A stretch of DNA of 15,769 nt from CAYFUF01 sp964394795. Lineage in GTDB: Bacteria; Bacillota; Clostridia; Tissierellales; Peptoniphilaceae. The stretch covers positions 1-15,769 of the forward strand of contig CAYMYX010000034.1 in assembly GCA_964394795.1 (NCBI GenBank), in the 5' to 3' direction. Shown in pieces: positions 1-6,729 of the stretch. Under the pieces are notes generated by a model, which saw nothing but the letters and a program-made list of their open reading frames with translations, made no database searches and was not told where the DNA came from. Position 1 is the first letter of the stretch. Each line of letters begins with the position of its first letter. Both the position numbers and the translations under genes were made by a program.

Positions 1-2267
1 GGTTATAGGGCAAGCCGTATTCCTCTTGCAGGAGGTGTTTCACGGTTTCCAGAGGATAGGTGTCTCCGTTCAGGATGGCCCTAATCAACAGAAGTTCGTG
101 GGGCCTCTTCCCGTTACCGAACTTGGTGGATATAAATTGGAGCATGAGCTCTTGGTCCTCAGAGAAGCGGGGGTCAAACTCCTTCTCATACTTTTTCAGG
201 AAGGTGTAGTAAGACCCCAGGTCCTTGTGGTCAAAGATCAATTGGACGTCGATGGACCCGTGGCGTTCGAAGTCCATCAGGGTCGGAATCCTGCCCAACT
301 TAAACTTGAGCTGCTGGTAGCCTTCCTTAATCAGTTGAACAAGGCTGAAGTTCGCCCCATCGATGGATTCATAAATTCTTTCCTTAGATATCTCATCGAA
401 GTTGACGCTGGAGCAGCCCGGAATCAGCCGGTTGGACTCCCGCACATACTTCCGCATGTTGTCCTTGTTGTAGGTCCGATCGCCAAAGAGGGCAATCGGA
501 ATCATAAAGTTATTTCGGTAATTGCCAATAAAGTCGATGATGACCACATACTCCTTGTCATCAGCCTTTCTCAAGCCTCTGCCCAGTTGCTGAATGAAAA
601 TCGTAGGCGATTCCGTCGGCCTCAACATCAACACCTGATTCACTTCGGGAATATCTATTCCTTCGTTGAAGATGTCGACGGTGAAGATATAGTCNNNNNN
701 NNNNATCTCTCGATCATCGCCAACCTGTTGTCGATGGAGGCATCGCCTGATAAGGCGGCCGTATTGTAGCCCCTCTGATTAAACAACCTGGATAGGTTGG
801 CGGCTTCCTCCAAGCTTCGGCAGAAGGCTAAGCCCTTGACGCGGTCACCGCTATAGCCGTAATATTTCGCTTGCTCGATGATGTAGTCTACCCTTGCCTC
901 GTCTTGGATGCGGGCGAAGGTGTTGAGGTCGTGACCATTTCTCTCGGTGTAATAAGCCGAAGGGGTCTGGGCGGCGAGTTGGTTGTTGGTGTCAGAGGGA
1001 TGGCCCTCTTCGGTTGGCGTGAGCTCAAGGTCCGTGATGCCGAAGTAGTGGAAGGGGCAGAGCAGGTCCTCCTCGAGGGCTTGCTGGAGGGTGATTTCGT
1101 GGGCGATATTATGGTCAAACAACCTATAGATATCGAAGCCATCGGTCCGGTAGGGGCTCGCGGTCATGCCCAGCCACATCTTGGGGGTGAAGTAATCCAT
1201 GATGCGCTGGTAACTGGCGGCGCCCGCCCGGTGGACCTCATCGATGACGATGACGTCGAACGTCCTGGGGTCGAATTGGCTGTGGATCTCTTCCTTGGTC
1301 ATCATCTGCATGGTGGAAAACAGGTAGTCGACGTCGGTGTCCCTCTTCGTACCCGACAAGATGCCCGTCGTTACGGTCTTTTGGAAGACGCGGTTGAAGC
1401 TTTTCATCGCCTGGACCGCTATCTGCTCGCGATGGACCAGAAAGAGCATTTTCTTGGGCTGCAAGTCACGGATGGAAAAGGCGGAAGCGTAGGTTTTGCC
1501 CGTGCCGGTGGCGGAGATGAGCATGGCCTTCCCTTCCCCTTCCTCCACCAACTTCCGCATGTTGGCAATGAAGTCAACCTGCATGGAATTTGGGGTGAGC
1601 TTGTAGTCTGCGATGTTGGGGATTTCAAGTTGTCTGACCAGCCTTCGCTGTTCTTGTTGCNNNNNNNNNNGAGCAGATAGTGGTCATAAAACTCGTCGAA
1701 GCTTTTACTCTTGTCCGATGTCCACAGGTCTTCAAACTCTTGGACGACCGTCTCCGCGTATTCTCCCACATGGGTCGAGACCACCTTGGCGTTCCATTCC
1801 TTGTTTTGCATCAAGGCACCGGCGGTGATATTGGCGCTGCCAACGATAATCTTGTAGATGTCGTCCTTCTTAAAGATGTAGCCCTTGGTGTGGAAACCCT
1901 CGCTTCCTCCCTCGGTTCGGAACATCCTCAGCTCGATGTTATCAAATTCATTTAGTTTTTCTAGGGCTTTTGGCTCGCTAAACAACAAATAGTCAGTCGT
2001 CAGGATTCTGCCCTTCACGCCTCGCTTTTGCAGGTCTTTCAACACCTCCAGCAACGGCGTCAACCCGCTCATCGTGATGAAGGCGACAGACATGCTAAAA
2101 GACTCACAGCTTTGGAGCTCGTCTGTGAGGGAAGTTAATACCTTCTTGCCTTTTTCCACATCGTTGGAAATCAACTGGGGTCTGTAAGCCAAATTCGAAT
2201 TTACAGTGCCATCGATAAAGGCCGTTTGGATTCCCTTTTTGATTTCGCTGATTCTCTTGTCCTTCAT
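1..2267 (-). CDS. PLD-nuclease / SF2 helicase / DUF3427 fusion protein, C-terminus off the left edge
   Basis: Predicted DNA-acting ATPase with a phospholipase-D-type nuclease domain at the N-terminus. Seen: an HxK motif (H126-T-K128) followed by GSAN (143-146), a single HKD half-site. After the first gap come Walker A (ATGTGKT), the DEVH box (VIVIDEVHRAG), motif III (GMTASPY), a motif V-like VDIFNEGIDIP and motif VI (QQLGRGLRKA). The C-terminal part (about positions 1-560) resembles DUF3427, and no stop is reached. N runs at 1661-1670 and 695-704 break the frame. The flanking frames rejoin only if each true gap length is 2 mod 3, so the N counts are placeholders and I read this as one intact gene. 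The start at 2267 follows no clear Shine-Dalgarno (only GGCGG nearby). Family knowledge: such fusions resemble restriction or repair translocases. A defence role is inference. It stands alone, with a repeat array upstream. Confidence 0.85.
695..704. other. Assembly gap (10 N) inside the helicase gene
   Basis: Ten N between the region ending LAMIER and the motif V-like DYIFTVDIFNEGID. The codon phase on either side is compatible with one protein only if the true length is 2 mod 3. A few residues, probably about ten by comparison with the usual helicase layout, are missing. Confidence 0.95.
1661..1670. other. Assembly gap (10 N) between the PLD and helicase domains
   Basis: Ten N follow residue L199 of the PLD domain (FYDHYLL). 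On the far side the helicase frame resumes in a different phase with QQEQRRLVRQLEIPNIADYK. Phase again requires a true length of 2 mod 3. Confidence 0.95.
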
Positions 2268-2352
2268 TGGTGTATGCCGCCTATGTTTTGTTTTTGTCGG
2301 TTTGTCTGGGTTTGTTCTTTAGATCCATGATAACACTTGTTGGGAGGTTTAG

Positions 2353-2389
2353 GTACTTGGGGTTTGGGGTGGTGTTGGTGGCCAAGTAC
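2353..2389. repeat. Inverted repeat GTACTTGG...CCAAGTAC upstream of the helicase
   Basis: Perfect 8-bp arms at 2353-2360 and 2382-2389 flank 21 bases that are G/T-rich on plus and C/A-rich on minus. It lies 86 bases or more in front of the helicase start and would fold as a hairpin in its leader RNA with an unstructured C/A loop. It has no T-tract, so it is not an obvious terminator. It could be an operator or a leader hairpin. Confidence 0.6.
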
Positions 2390-2422
2390 ATAGCCCTCTT
2401 TTTGGTCTTTTGGGCGGTGGAC

Positions 2423-2717
2423 TAAAACATAATTCGATATTATGAAAATATGTTTTATAAAAAATTGGTGAGAATAAAACATATTTTGAAAAACTGAAAA
2501 TATGTATTACTGAAAAGGTCGAAAATTCACAAATTTATCAATATTCTTTAATCGCTGATGTGGGCCATGCACCAAAACCTAAACCATAATTCGAAAATCC
2601 GTAAAAATGTTTTATAGCATGCCCAAAAACCTAATACATAATTCAACGATTCGTAAAAATGTTTTATCGAAATGTCTGGGAGTAATACATAATTCAAAAA
2701 TCCGCGGAAATGTATTA
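2423..2717. repeat. Phased array of five 35-nt imperfect palindromes, 52-bp period
   Basis: Five units of exactly 35 nt lie at 2423-2457, 2475-2509, 2580-2614, 2632-2666 and 2683-2717. They align without gaps. Each begins TAAAACAT-like or TAATACAT-like and ends ATGTTTTA or ATGTATTA, so each is a dyad with 8-13 bp arms. Four share ATTC at unit positions 10-13. Start-to-start distances are 52, 105, 52 and 51, with 16-17 nt spacers. One slot near 2527 is empty or eroded. The stretch is much more AT-rich than its surroundings. Units 1-2 form one subgroup and units 3-5 another. The rest of 2268-2801 holds the inverted repeat at 2353 and a rhodanese terminator, and no gene that I can support. Confidence 0.8.
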
Positions 2718-2735
2718 ATGGCGTCGCGGAATATA

Positions 2736-2768
2736 CCAAAATTAAACGCCCACTAAGTCAGCGGGCGT
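2736..2768 (-). terminator. Intrinsic terminator of the rhodanese gene
   Basis: Read on minus, the arm ACGCCC (2768-2763) pairs with GGGCGT (2751-2746), followed by TTTAATTTT. It lies about 35 bases past the rhodanese stop. Confidence 0.75.
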
Positions 2769-2801
2769 GCTACATCTATTTCATTCTAAAATCAGTAAAC
2801 G

Positions 2802-3128
2802 CTAAACCTTATTCTTCCCCCGATAGGACGAAAAGCCGCCATCAACGCTGACAACCTGGTAGCCTTCTTTTGCCAAGCGTTTAGCCGCCGTGCCACTGCG
2901 GTTTCCAGAGCGGCAAAGGAGGTAGTAGGTTTCTTCTTTGTTCATGTACTTGTCGGGATTGGTGAGCAGGGTTTGCATGGGAACGTGCTTGGCAGTGCGG
3001 ATTGTACCTCCTCTTAGTTCAGAAGCTTCGCGAATGTCGATCAACTGAATTTTACCGATTAGTTCATCAAGCTCGTTGACGGGGATTTTTTTGAAAGTAT
3101 CGTCGTTCTTCTTTAAAAAATTAAACAT
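2802..3128 (-). CDS. Single-domain rhodanese-like sulfurtransferase
   Basis: A 108-residue protein made almost wholly of one rhodanese fold, probably cytoplasmic since no signal peptide or membrane segment is seen. It carries the typical LIDIREASEL strand and loop (about 29-38). The active-site loop CRSGNRSG (72-79) has nucleophile C72 intact, and GGFSSYRG is near the end. The family moves sulfane sulfur from donors such as thiosulfate or persulfides to thiol acceptors. The natural substrate cannot be told from sequence. The start is fixed by AAGGAGG 5 bases upstream. The gene is monocistronic, with its own terminator at 2736-2768 and the argH terminator just upstream. The N-terminal FNFLKKNDD stretch is a short polar extension before the domain. 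Confidence 0.88.
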   Translation of the reverse strand: MFNFLKKNDDTFKKIPVNELDELIGKIQLIDIREASELRGGTIRTAKHVPMQTLLTNPDKYMNKEETYYLLCRSGNRSGTAAKRLAKEGYQVVSVDGGFSSYRGKNKV

Positions 3129-3206
3129 GGGGTCCTCCTTGGATGATTAGGCAGAATTAATGTCAATCATTCATACCCCGTAATTAAGACTTCCTTTGTA
3201 TGCTAA

Positions 3207-3233
3207 GAAAAAAGCGCCGTCCCACGGCGCTTT
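3207..3233 (-). terminator. Intrinsic terminator of the argGH operon
   Basis: Read on minus, a perfect hairpin AAAGCGCCGT/ACGGCGCTTT (3233-3211, 3-nt loop) runs into a T-tract. It lies 37 bases past the argH stop. Confidence 0.9.
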
Positions 3234-3269
3234 CAACTTCAACTATTAACTTTGAATCTGCTACTAAAC

Positions 3270-4640
3270 TCAAACTATCTCCCCCTTAACCCAAGCAATC
3301 TGCCTCTCCACCTCAGCAGGAGCAGGGCCACCCAGACTCGTCTTGGACTCGAGGATGTTATACAGATCGATAGCCTCAAAAACATCCTCTTCAATCAGCT
3401 CAGACTTCGCCTGAAAATCAGCCAACGAAAGATCCTCCAACCCACAATCCTTCTCCACACAAAGAGCGACCAGTTCGCCGGAAACATGATGGGCATCACG
3501 GAAAGGAAGCCCTTTGGTGACGAGGTAATCGGCAAGATCGGTGGCGTTGAGGTAACCGAGTTTGCAGGCTTTGTAGAGGGCGTCTTTGTTGACGACCAGG
3601 CCTTCGAGCATGCCGGTCATGAGGATGAGGCAATCTTTGACGGTGTCGACGGCCCGGAAGGCGGACTCCTTGTCTTCTTGGGTGTCCTTGGCGTAGGCGA
3701 GAGGGAGGCCTTTCATCATGGTGAGGCCTTGGATGAGGCTGCCGTAGAGAGTGGCGGACTTGCCACGGATGAGTTCGGCCATATCGGGGTTTCGTTTTTG
3801 GGGCATGATGGATGACCCGGTAACGTAAGCGTCGGCGATTTGGACGAATTGGTAGGGCTGGGAGGACCAGATGATTAGTTCTTCGGCTTGGCGGGAAAGG
3901 TGCATGCCGAGGATGGCCAGGGTTGATTCCAACTCGATGACGAAGTCCCGGTCGGAGACGGCGTCCATGGCGTTTTGCATGGCCCCCTCAAATCCCAAAA
4001 GGTCAGCGGTACGATTCCGGTCGATGGGAAATGAAGTGCCGGCGAGGGCGGCGGCGCCCAGAGGTGACTGGTTGATTCGCTTGCGGACATCGAGAAGCCG
4101 GTCCTTGTCCCGGAGGGCCATCATCGCGTAGGCCATCATGTGGTAACCGAAGGAGACGGGTTGGGCAGCCTGGAGGTGGGTATAGCCTGGCATCAGGGTT
4201 TTGGTGTGGTTGGCGGCGAGGTCGCAAAGGGCATGGAGGTAGCCATCGAGGAGGCCGAAAATTTCGTCGACTTCCTTGCGAAGGTTGAGGCGGAAGTCGG
4301 TGACCACCTGGTCGTTGCGGGACCTGGCGGTGTGCATCCGCTTGCCGGCCTCTCCTATCCGCTTGGTGAGTTCGTCTTCGATGAAGGTGTGGATGTCCTC
4401 GGCCTCTTCGTTGATTACGAGGTCGCCGCTAGCGAGATCCTGCTGGATTGCGCATAAACCCTGAATGATTTGCTCCGTGTCGTCTTGAGACAGGATCCCC
4501 TGTTCGCCCAACATGGTCACGTGAGCAATCGATCCTTGAATATCCTCCTCGACCATCCGCTGGTCAACGCCGATGGAGGAGTTGAACTTGTCGGCATAGG
4601 CGTCCAGAATACCGGTCAGGCGGCCAACCCAAAGTTTCAT
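3270..4640 (-). CDS. argH: Argininosuccinate lyase
   Basis: Cytoplasmic homotetrameric enzyme that splits argininosuccinate into arginine and fumarate, the last step of arginine synthesis. At 456 residues it is full length. Seen: the N-terminal KLWVGR segment, TARSRNDQ (104-111), the THLQAAQPV block with H155, and the fumarase/aspartase superfamily signature GSSIMPQKRNPD (275-286), which holds the catalytic serine on the flexible loop. It starts 22 bases after the argG stop with AAGGAGG in between, so it is translated from the argG transcript and shares its T-box control. A perfect terminator follows. No unusual residue was noted. Confidence 0.97.
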   Translation of the reverse strand: MKLWVGRLTGILDAYADKFNSSIGVDQRMVEEDIQGSIAHVTMLGEQGILSQDDTEQIIQGLCAIQQDLASGDLVINEEAEDIHTFIEDELTKRIGEAGKRMHTARSRNDQVVTDFRLNLRKEVDEIFGLLDGYLHALCDLAANHTKTLMPGYTHLQAAQPVSFGYHMMAYAMMALRDKDRLLDVRKRINQSPLGAAALAGTSFPIDRNRTADLLGFEGAMQNAMDAVSDRDFVIELESTLAILGMHLSRQAEELIIWSSQPYQFVQIADAYVTGSSIMPQKRNPDMAELIRGKSATLYGSLIQGLTMMKGLPLAYAKDTQEDKESAFRAVDTVKDCLILMTGMLEGLVVNKDALYKACKLGYLNATDLADYLVTKGLPFRDAHHVSGELVALCVEKDCGLEDLSLADFQAKSELIEEDVFEAIDLYNILESKTSLGGPAPAEVERQIAWVKGEIV

Positions 4641-4662
4641 AATGCGCCTCCTTGTGGTGAAA

Positions 4663-5955
4663 CTAGTCTAGCCATTTCTTGATGTTCTCCTTTTCCTCGT
4701 TCGCTTTGCTTAGCGCCTTACCGCTGTCGCCGACACGCTTGGCATGGGCAGCAATCTTGGAAGACAGGCCATACAAGTTAATAAAGCCCGTCGCATCCTC
4801 TTGGTTGTAGACCTCGTCCGACTCGAAGGTCGCGTAGTCTTCGGAATAGAGGGAGTAGGGGGATATGGCCCCCGCAAAATACGTCCCGCCCTTATAGAGC
4901 TTGACGGTGACTTGGCCGGTCATGACTTCCTGGGTCGTTTGGACGAAAGCGTTGAGGGCTTCACGGAGAGGCGTGAACCACTTGCCGTTGTAGACCAGCT
5001 CGCCGTACTTGAGGGCAAGGGCTTGCTTGAAGTGGAGGGTGTCCGCGTCGAGGCAGATGGATTCCAGCTTGTTGTGGGCGAAGAAAAGGATGGCGGCACC
5101 GGGATTTTCATAGACGCCACGAGACTTCATGCCCACCAGGCGGGACTCGACAATGTCGTCGATGCCGACGGCATGCTTGGCTCCTAGGGTATTCAGCTTA
5201 TCCATGAGATCAATGGGGGCCATATTTTCGCCATCCACCTTAACAGGAACCCCATTGTCAAACTCGATCGTCACGTACTCGGCTTCGTCAGGGGCATCCT
5301 CGGGCTTATTGGACCAAGCCAACATGTGGTCTAAGTTGGCCTCGTTCTCAAGACTTTCCAGGTCCATACCCTCGTGGGAGATATGCCAGTTATTCTCGTC
5401 TTCGGAATAGTCGTCGTCTGGAGTTGAAGTGATGGGGATGTTGTTGGCAACGCAGTATTCGATCTCCTCTTGGCGGCCCTTGATTTCCCAGAAGCGCCAA
5501 GGGGCGATCACTTGCATGTTCTCGTCTAAGGAGAGGATGGACAGCTCGAAGCGGACCTGGTCATTGCCTTTACCGGTACACCCGTGGACGATGACGTTGC
5601 TGCCTTCCTGTTGGGCGACTTCCACCAGCTTCTTGGCGATGCTGGGACGTGCAATGGCCGTGCCCAGTAAGTAAATGCCTTCGTACTTGGCGCCAGCTTG
5701 AAGGGTTGGGAAGGCGTAATCGGTGAGGAACTCTTCACGGAGATCGAAGCAGTAGAAGTTGGAGGCGCCTGAGGCGATCGCCTTCTTTTCCAAAGCTTCC
5801 ACATCCTTAACCTGGCCATAATTGCCCGACACGCACACCACATCTTTCACACCCTGCGCCTTCAGCCAGTGGACCAAAACGGAGGTATCCAACCCTCCCG
5901 AGTAAGCTAAAATTACCTTTTCCGCTGCGGCTAACACATCATATTCTTTTTTCAT
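4663..5955 (-). CDS. argG: Argininosuccinate synthase
   Basis: Joins citrulline and aspartate using ATP to make argininosuccinate, the step before ArgH. The 430-residue product is slightly longer than the roughly 400 usual for the family. Seen: the N-type ATP pyrophosphatase P-loop AYSGGLDTSV (17-26), a HGCTGKGNDQVRFE block for nucleotide and aspartate binding, and the later ESRLVGMKSRGVYENPGA segment of the synthetase domain. The start at 5955 is set by AAAGGAGAG just upstream and lies 18 bases past the T-tract of the leader terminator. It is the first gene of argG-argH. Transcription is expected to respond to tRNA charging through the T-box at 5974-6229. Confidence 0.97.
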   Translation of the reverse strand: MKKEYDVLAAAEKVILAYSGGLDTSVLVHWLKAQGVKDVVCVSGNYGQVKDVEALEKKAIASGASNFYCFDLREEFLTDYAFPTLQAGAKYEGIYLLGTAIARPSIAKKLVEVAQQEGSNVIVHGCTGKGNDQVRFELSILSLDENMQVIAPWRFWEIKGRQEEIEYCVANNIPITSTPDDDYSEDENNWHISHEGMDLESLENEANLDHMLAWSNKPEDAPDEAEYVTIEFDNGVPVKVDGENMAPIDLMDKLNTLGAKHAVGIDDIVESRLVGMKSRGVYENPGAAILFFAHNKLESICLDADTLHFKQALALKYGELVYNGKWFTPLREALNAFVQTTQEVMTGQVTVKLYKGGTYFAGAISPYSLYSEDYATFESDEVYNQEDATGFINLYGLSSKIAAHAKRVGDSGKALSKANEEKENIKKWLD

Positions 5956-5973
5956 CTTTCTCTCCTTTGCAAT

Positions 5974-6229
5974 AAAAAAACACGACCTTCATCCTCATTG
6001 GGACGAATAATCGTGTTGCCACCCTACTTCATTCCTTACTCACGTAAGAAACCTCACCGAGTACGTGTTCATACTCTTTAGCTGTAACGGGCTATCCCGA
6101 ATTGGTCTCAAATCAAATCGACCAACTGGCTCCGAGGTTCTTTTCACTATCTCTTCCGTTGTCCCCTTCCACCAAACGGGACTCGCTGGCACTTCGTAAA
6201 TAGCTACTTGTCTCTTCATCGCCGATAAT
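5974..6229 (-). promoter_or_regulatory. T-box leader of argGH with terminator/antiterminator switch
   Basis: Seen on minus: an AGTA box (6208-6205), a Stem I apical hairpin with arms GTCCC/GGGGAC around a loop containing GGTGGAA, and the T-box AGGGTGGCAACACG (6025-6012). The antiterminator forms as GGG-ACG with CGT-CCC (6024-6000), leaving a 7-nt bulge TGGCAAC for the tRNA NCCA end. The competing terminator pairs ACACGA with TCGTGT, and TTCGTCC with GGATGAA, then seven T (6016-5974). TGGC predicts a G discriminator base in the tRNA. The specifier is ambiguous: AGA (Arg, 6141-6139) or AAC (Asn, 6139-6137). An arginine tRNA fits the genes best, but this is inference. Confidence 0.9.
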
Positions 6230-6235
6230 GGATGC

Positions 6236-6265
6236 ATTTTAGCACAGTAAAGTTAGGGATGTCAA
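6236..6265 (-). promoter_or_regulatory. argGH promoter
   Basis: TTGACA (6265-6260) and TAAAAT (6241-6236) with an 18-bp spacer, just upstream of the T-box leader. Confidence 0.75.
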
Positions 6266-6291
6266 ATGATTCGACGAGATTTAAGGGAATC

Positions 6292-6489
6292 TTAGTTTCT
6301 TGTCAGCCTGTCGGCGAGAACTAGCTCCATAATTGTCCGGTGTTTGAAACCCTTAAGCCAGGCCATGTTTTCCTTTTCCCTACCTATCTCTTGGAAGCCG
6401 ACGCTTTCGTAGAGCGGGATGACCCCTTCATTGCCTTCCACCACATCCAGTTCGTACGCGGGGTAGGTGCCGTCTGCGGCATTGCCCAC
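6292..6489 (-). pseudogene. GNAT acetyltransferase remnant (C-terminal part only)
   Basis: The 65 codons encode a C-terminal GNAT end: ELDVVEGNEGVIPLYESVGF, then a short helix and MEL strand. The usual N-terminal strands and the acetyl-CoA loop (R/QxxGxG/A) are absent. An in-frame stop (TAG, 6507-6505) lies six codons upstream, and the only start is a GTG directly against AGGAG with no spacer. I read it as a truncated gene, not a working enzyme. Substrate unknown. It sits between the argG promoter and the gcv promoter. Confidence 0.65.
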
Positions 6490-6576
6490 TCCTTTCTTCT
6501 TCTGCTAGTCTTACAAGTATATTCCCCAATCCCCAAAATTTATAGGAGAAAAAATGACAAAAGTTCATTAAATTTC

Positions 6577-6605
6577 TGAAGACATGAGGGCAAATCTATT
6601 ATAAT
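6577..6605 (+). promoter_or_regulatory. Probable gcv operon promoter
   Basis: A TATAAT -10 (6600-6605) preceded at 17 bp by a weak -35 (TGAAGA). It would start a leader RNA of about 115 bases before gcvT. Confidence 0.5.
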
Positions 6606-6729
6606 GGAAGTGGAGTGCGTAGGTCGGTAACGTTTGCCTAGTGTTTGGGACCTATGCAAAAAATATCCCTAATCCAAGCTGGAGGTGTTTGCGAATCCAG
6701 CATCGAATATAGTAATAAGGGAGTGGAGA
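6606..6729 (+). promoter_or_regulatory. Structured leader of the gcv operon, class not recognised
   Basis: A 10-bp helix, TGCGTAGGTC with GACCTATGCA and one G-U pair, encloses a 23-nt loop. A second hairpin GCTGGA/TCCAGC encloses a 12-nt loop. TCCCT between the two can pair with AGGGA of the gcvT ribosome binding site, suggesting control of translation. The conserved GGAGAG and CCGAAGG-type blocks of glycine riboswitches are not seen. Confidence 0.5.

Noticed and set aside
871..1680. Long plus-strand ORF opposite the helicase
   Set aside because: It is antisense to clear helicase motifs and has no family features.
2264..2482. 72-residue minus-strand ORF ending at the helicase start
   Set aside because: It begins inside the dyad array, has a low-complexity H/K/P/Q-rich composition and no ribosome binding site. 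The ATGA overlap looks accidental.
2423..2717. CRISPR array
   Set aside because: Units differ from one another at many positions, spacers are only 16-17 nt, and no cas gene is near.
2548..2739. 63-residue minus-strand ORF
   Set aside because: It is only a read-through of the repeat units (repeated NYVL) with no ribosome binding site.
4140..4457. Plus-strand ORF opposite argH
   Set aside because: Shadow of argH; its composition mirrors argH codons.
6040..6237. 65-residue ORF in the argG leader
   Set aside because: It coincides with the T-box stems and has no ribosome binding site.
6554..6571. Tiny ORF MTKVH after TAGGAG
   Set aside because: Five codons, upstream of the gcv promoter. Too little to support a leader peptide.
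6606..6729. Glycine or THF riboswitch
   Set aside because: The conserved sequence blocks of both classes are not found. Kept only as an unclassified structured leader.
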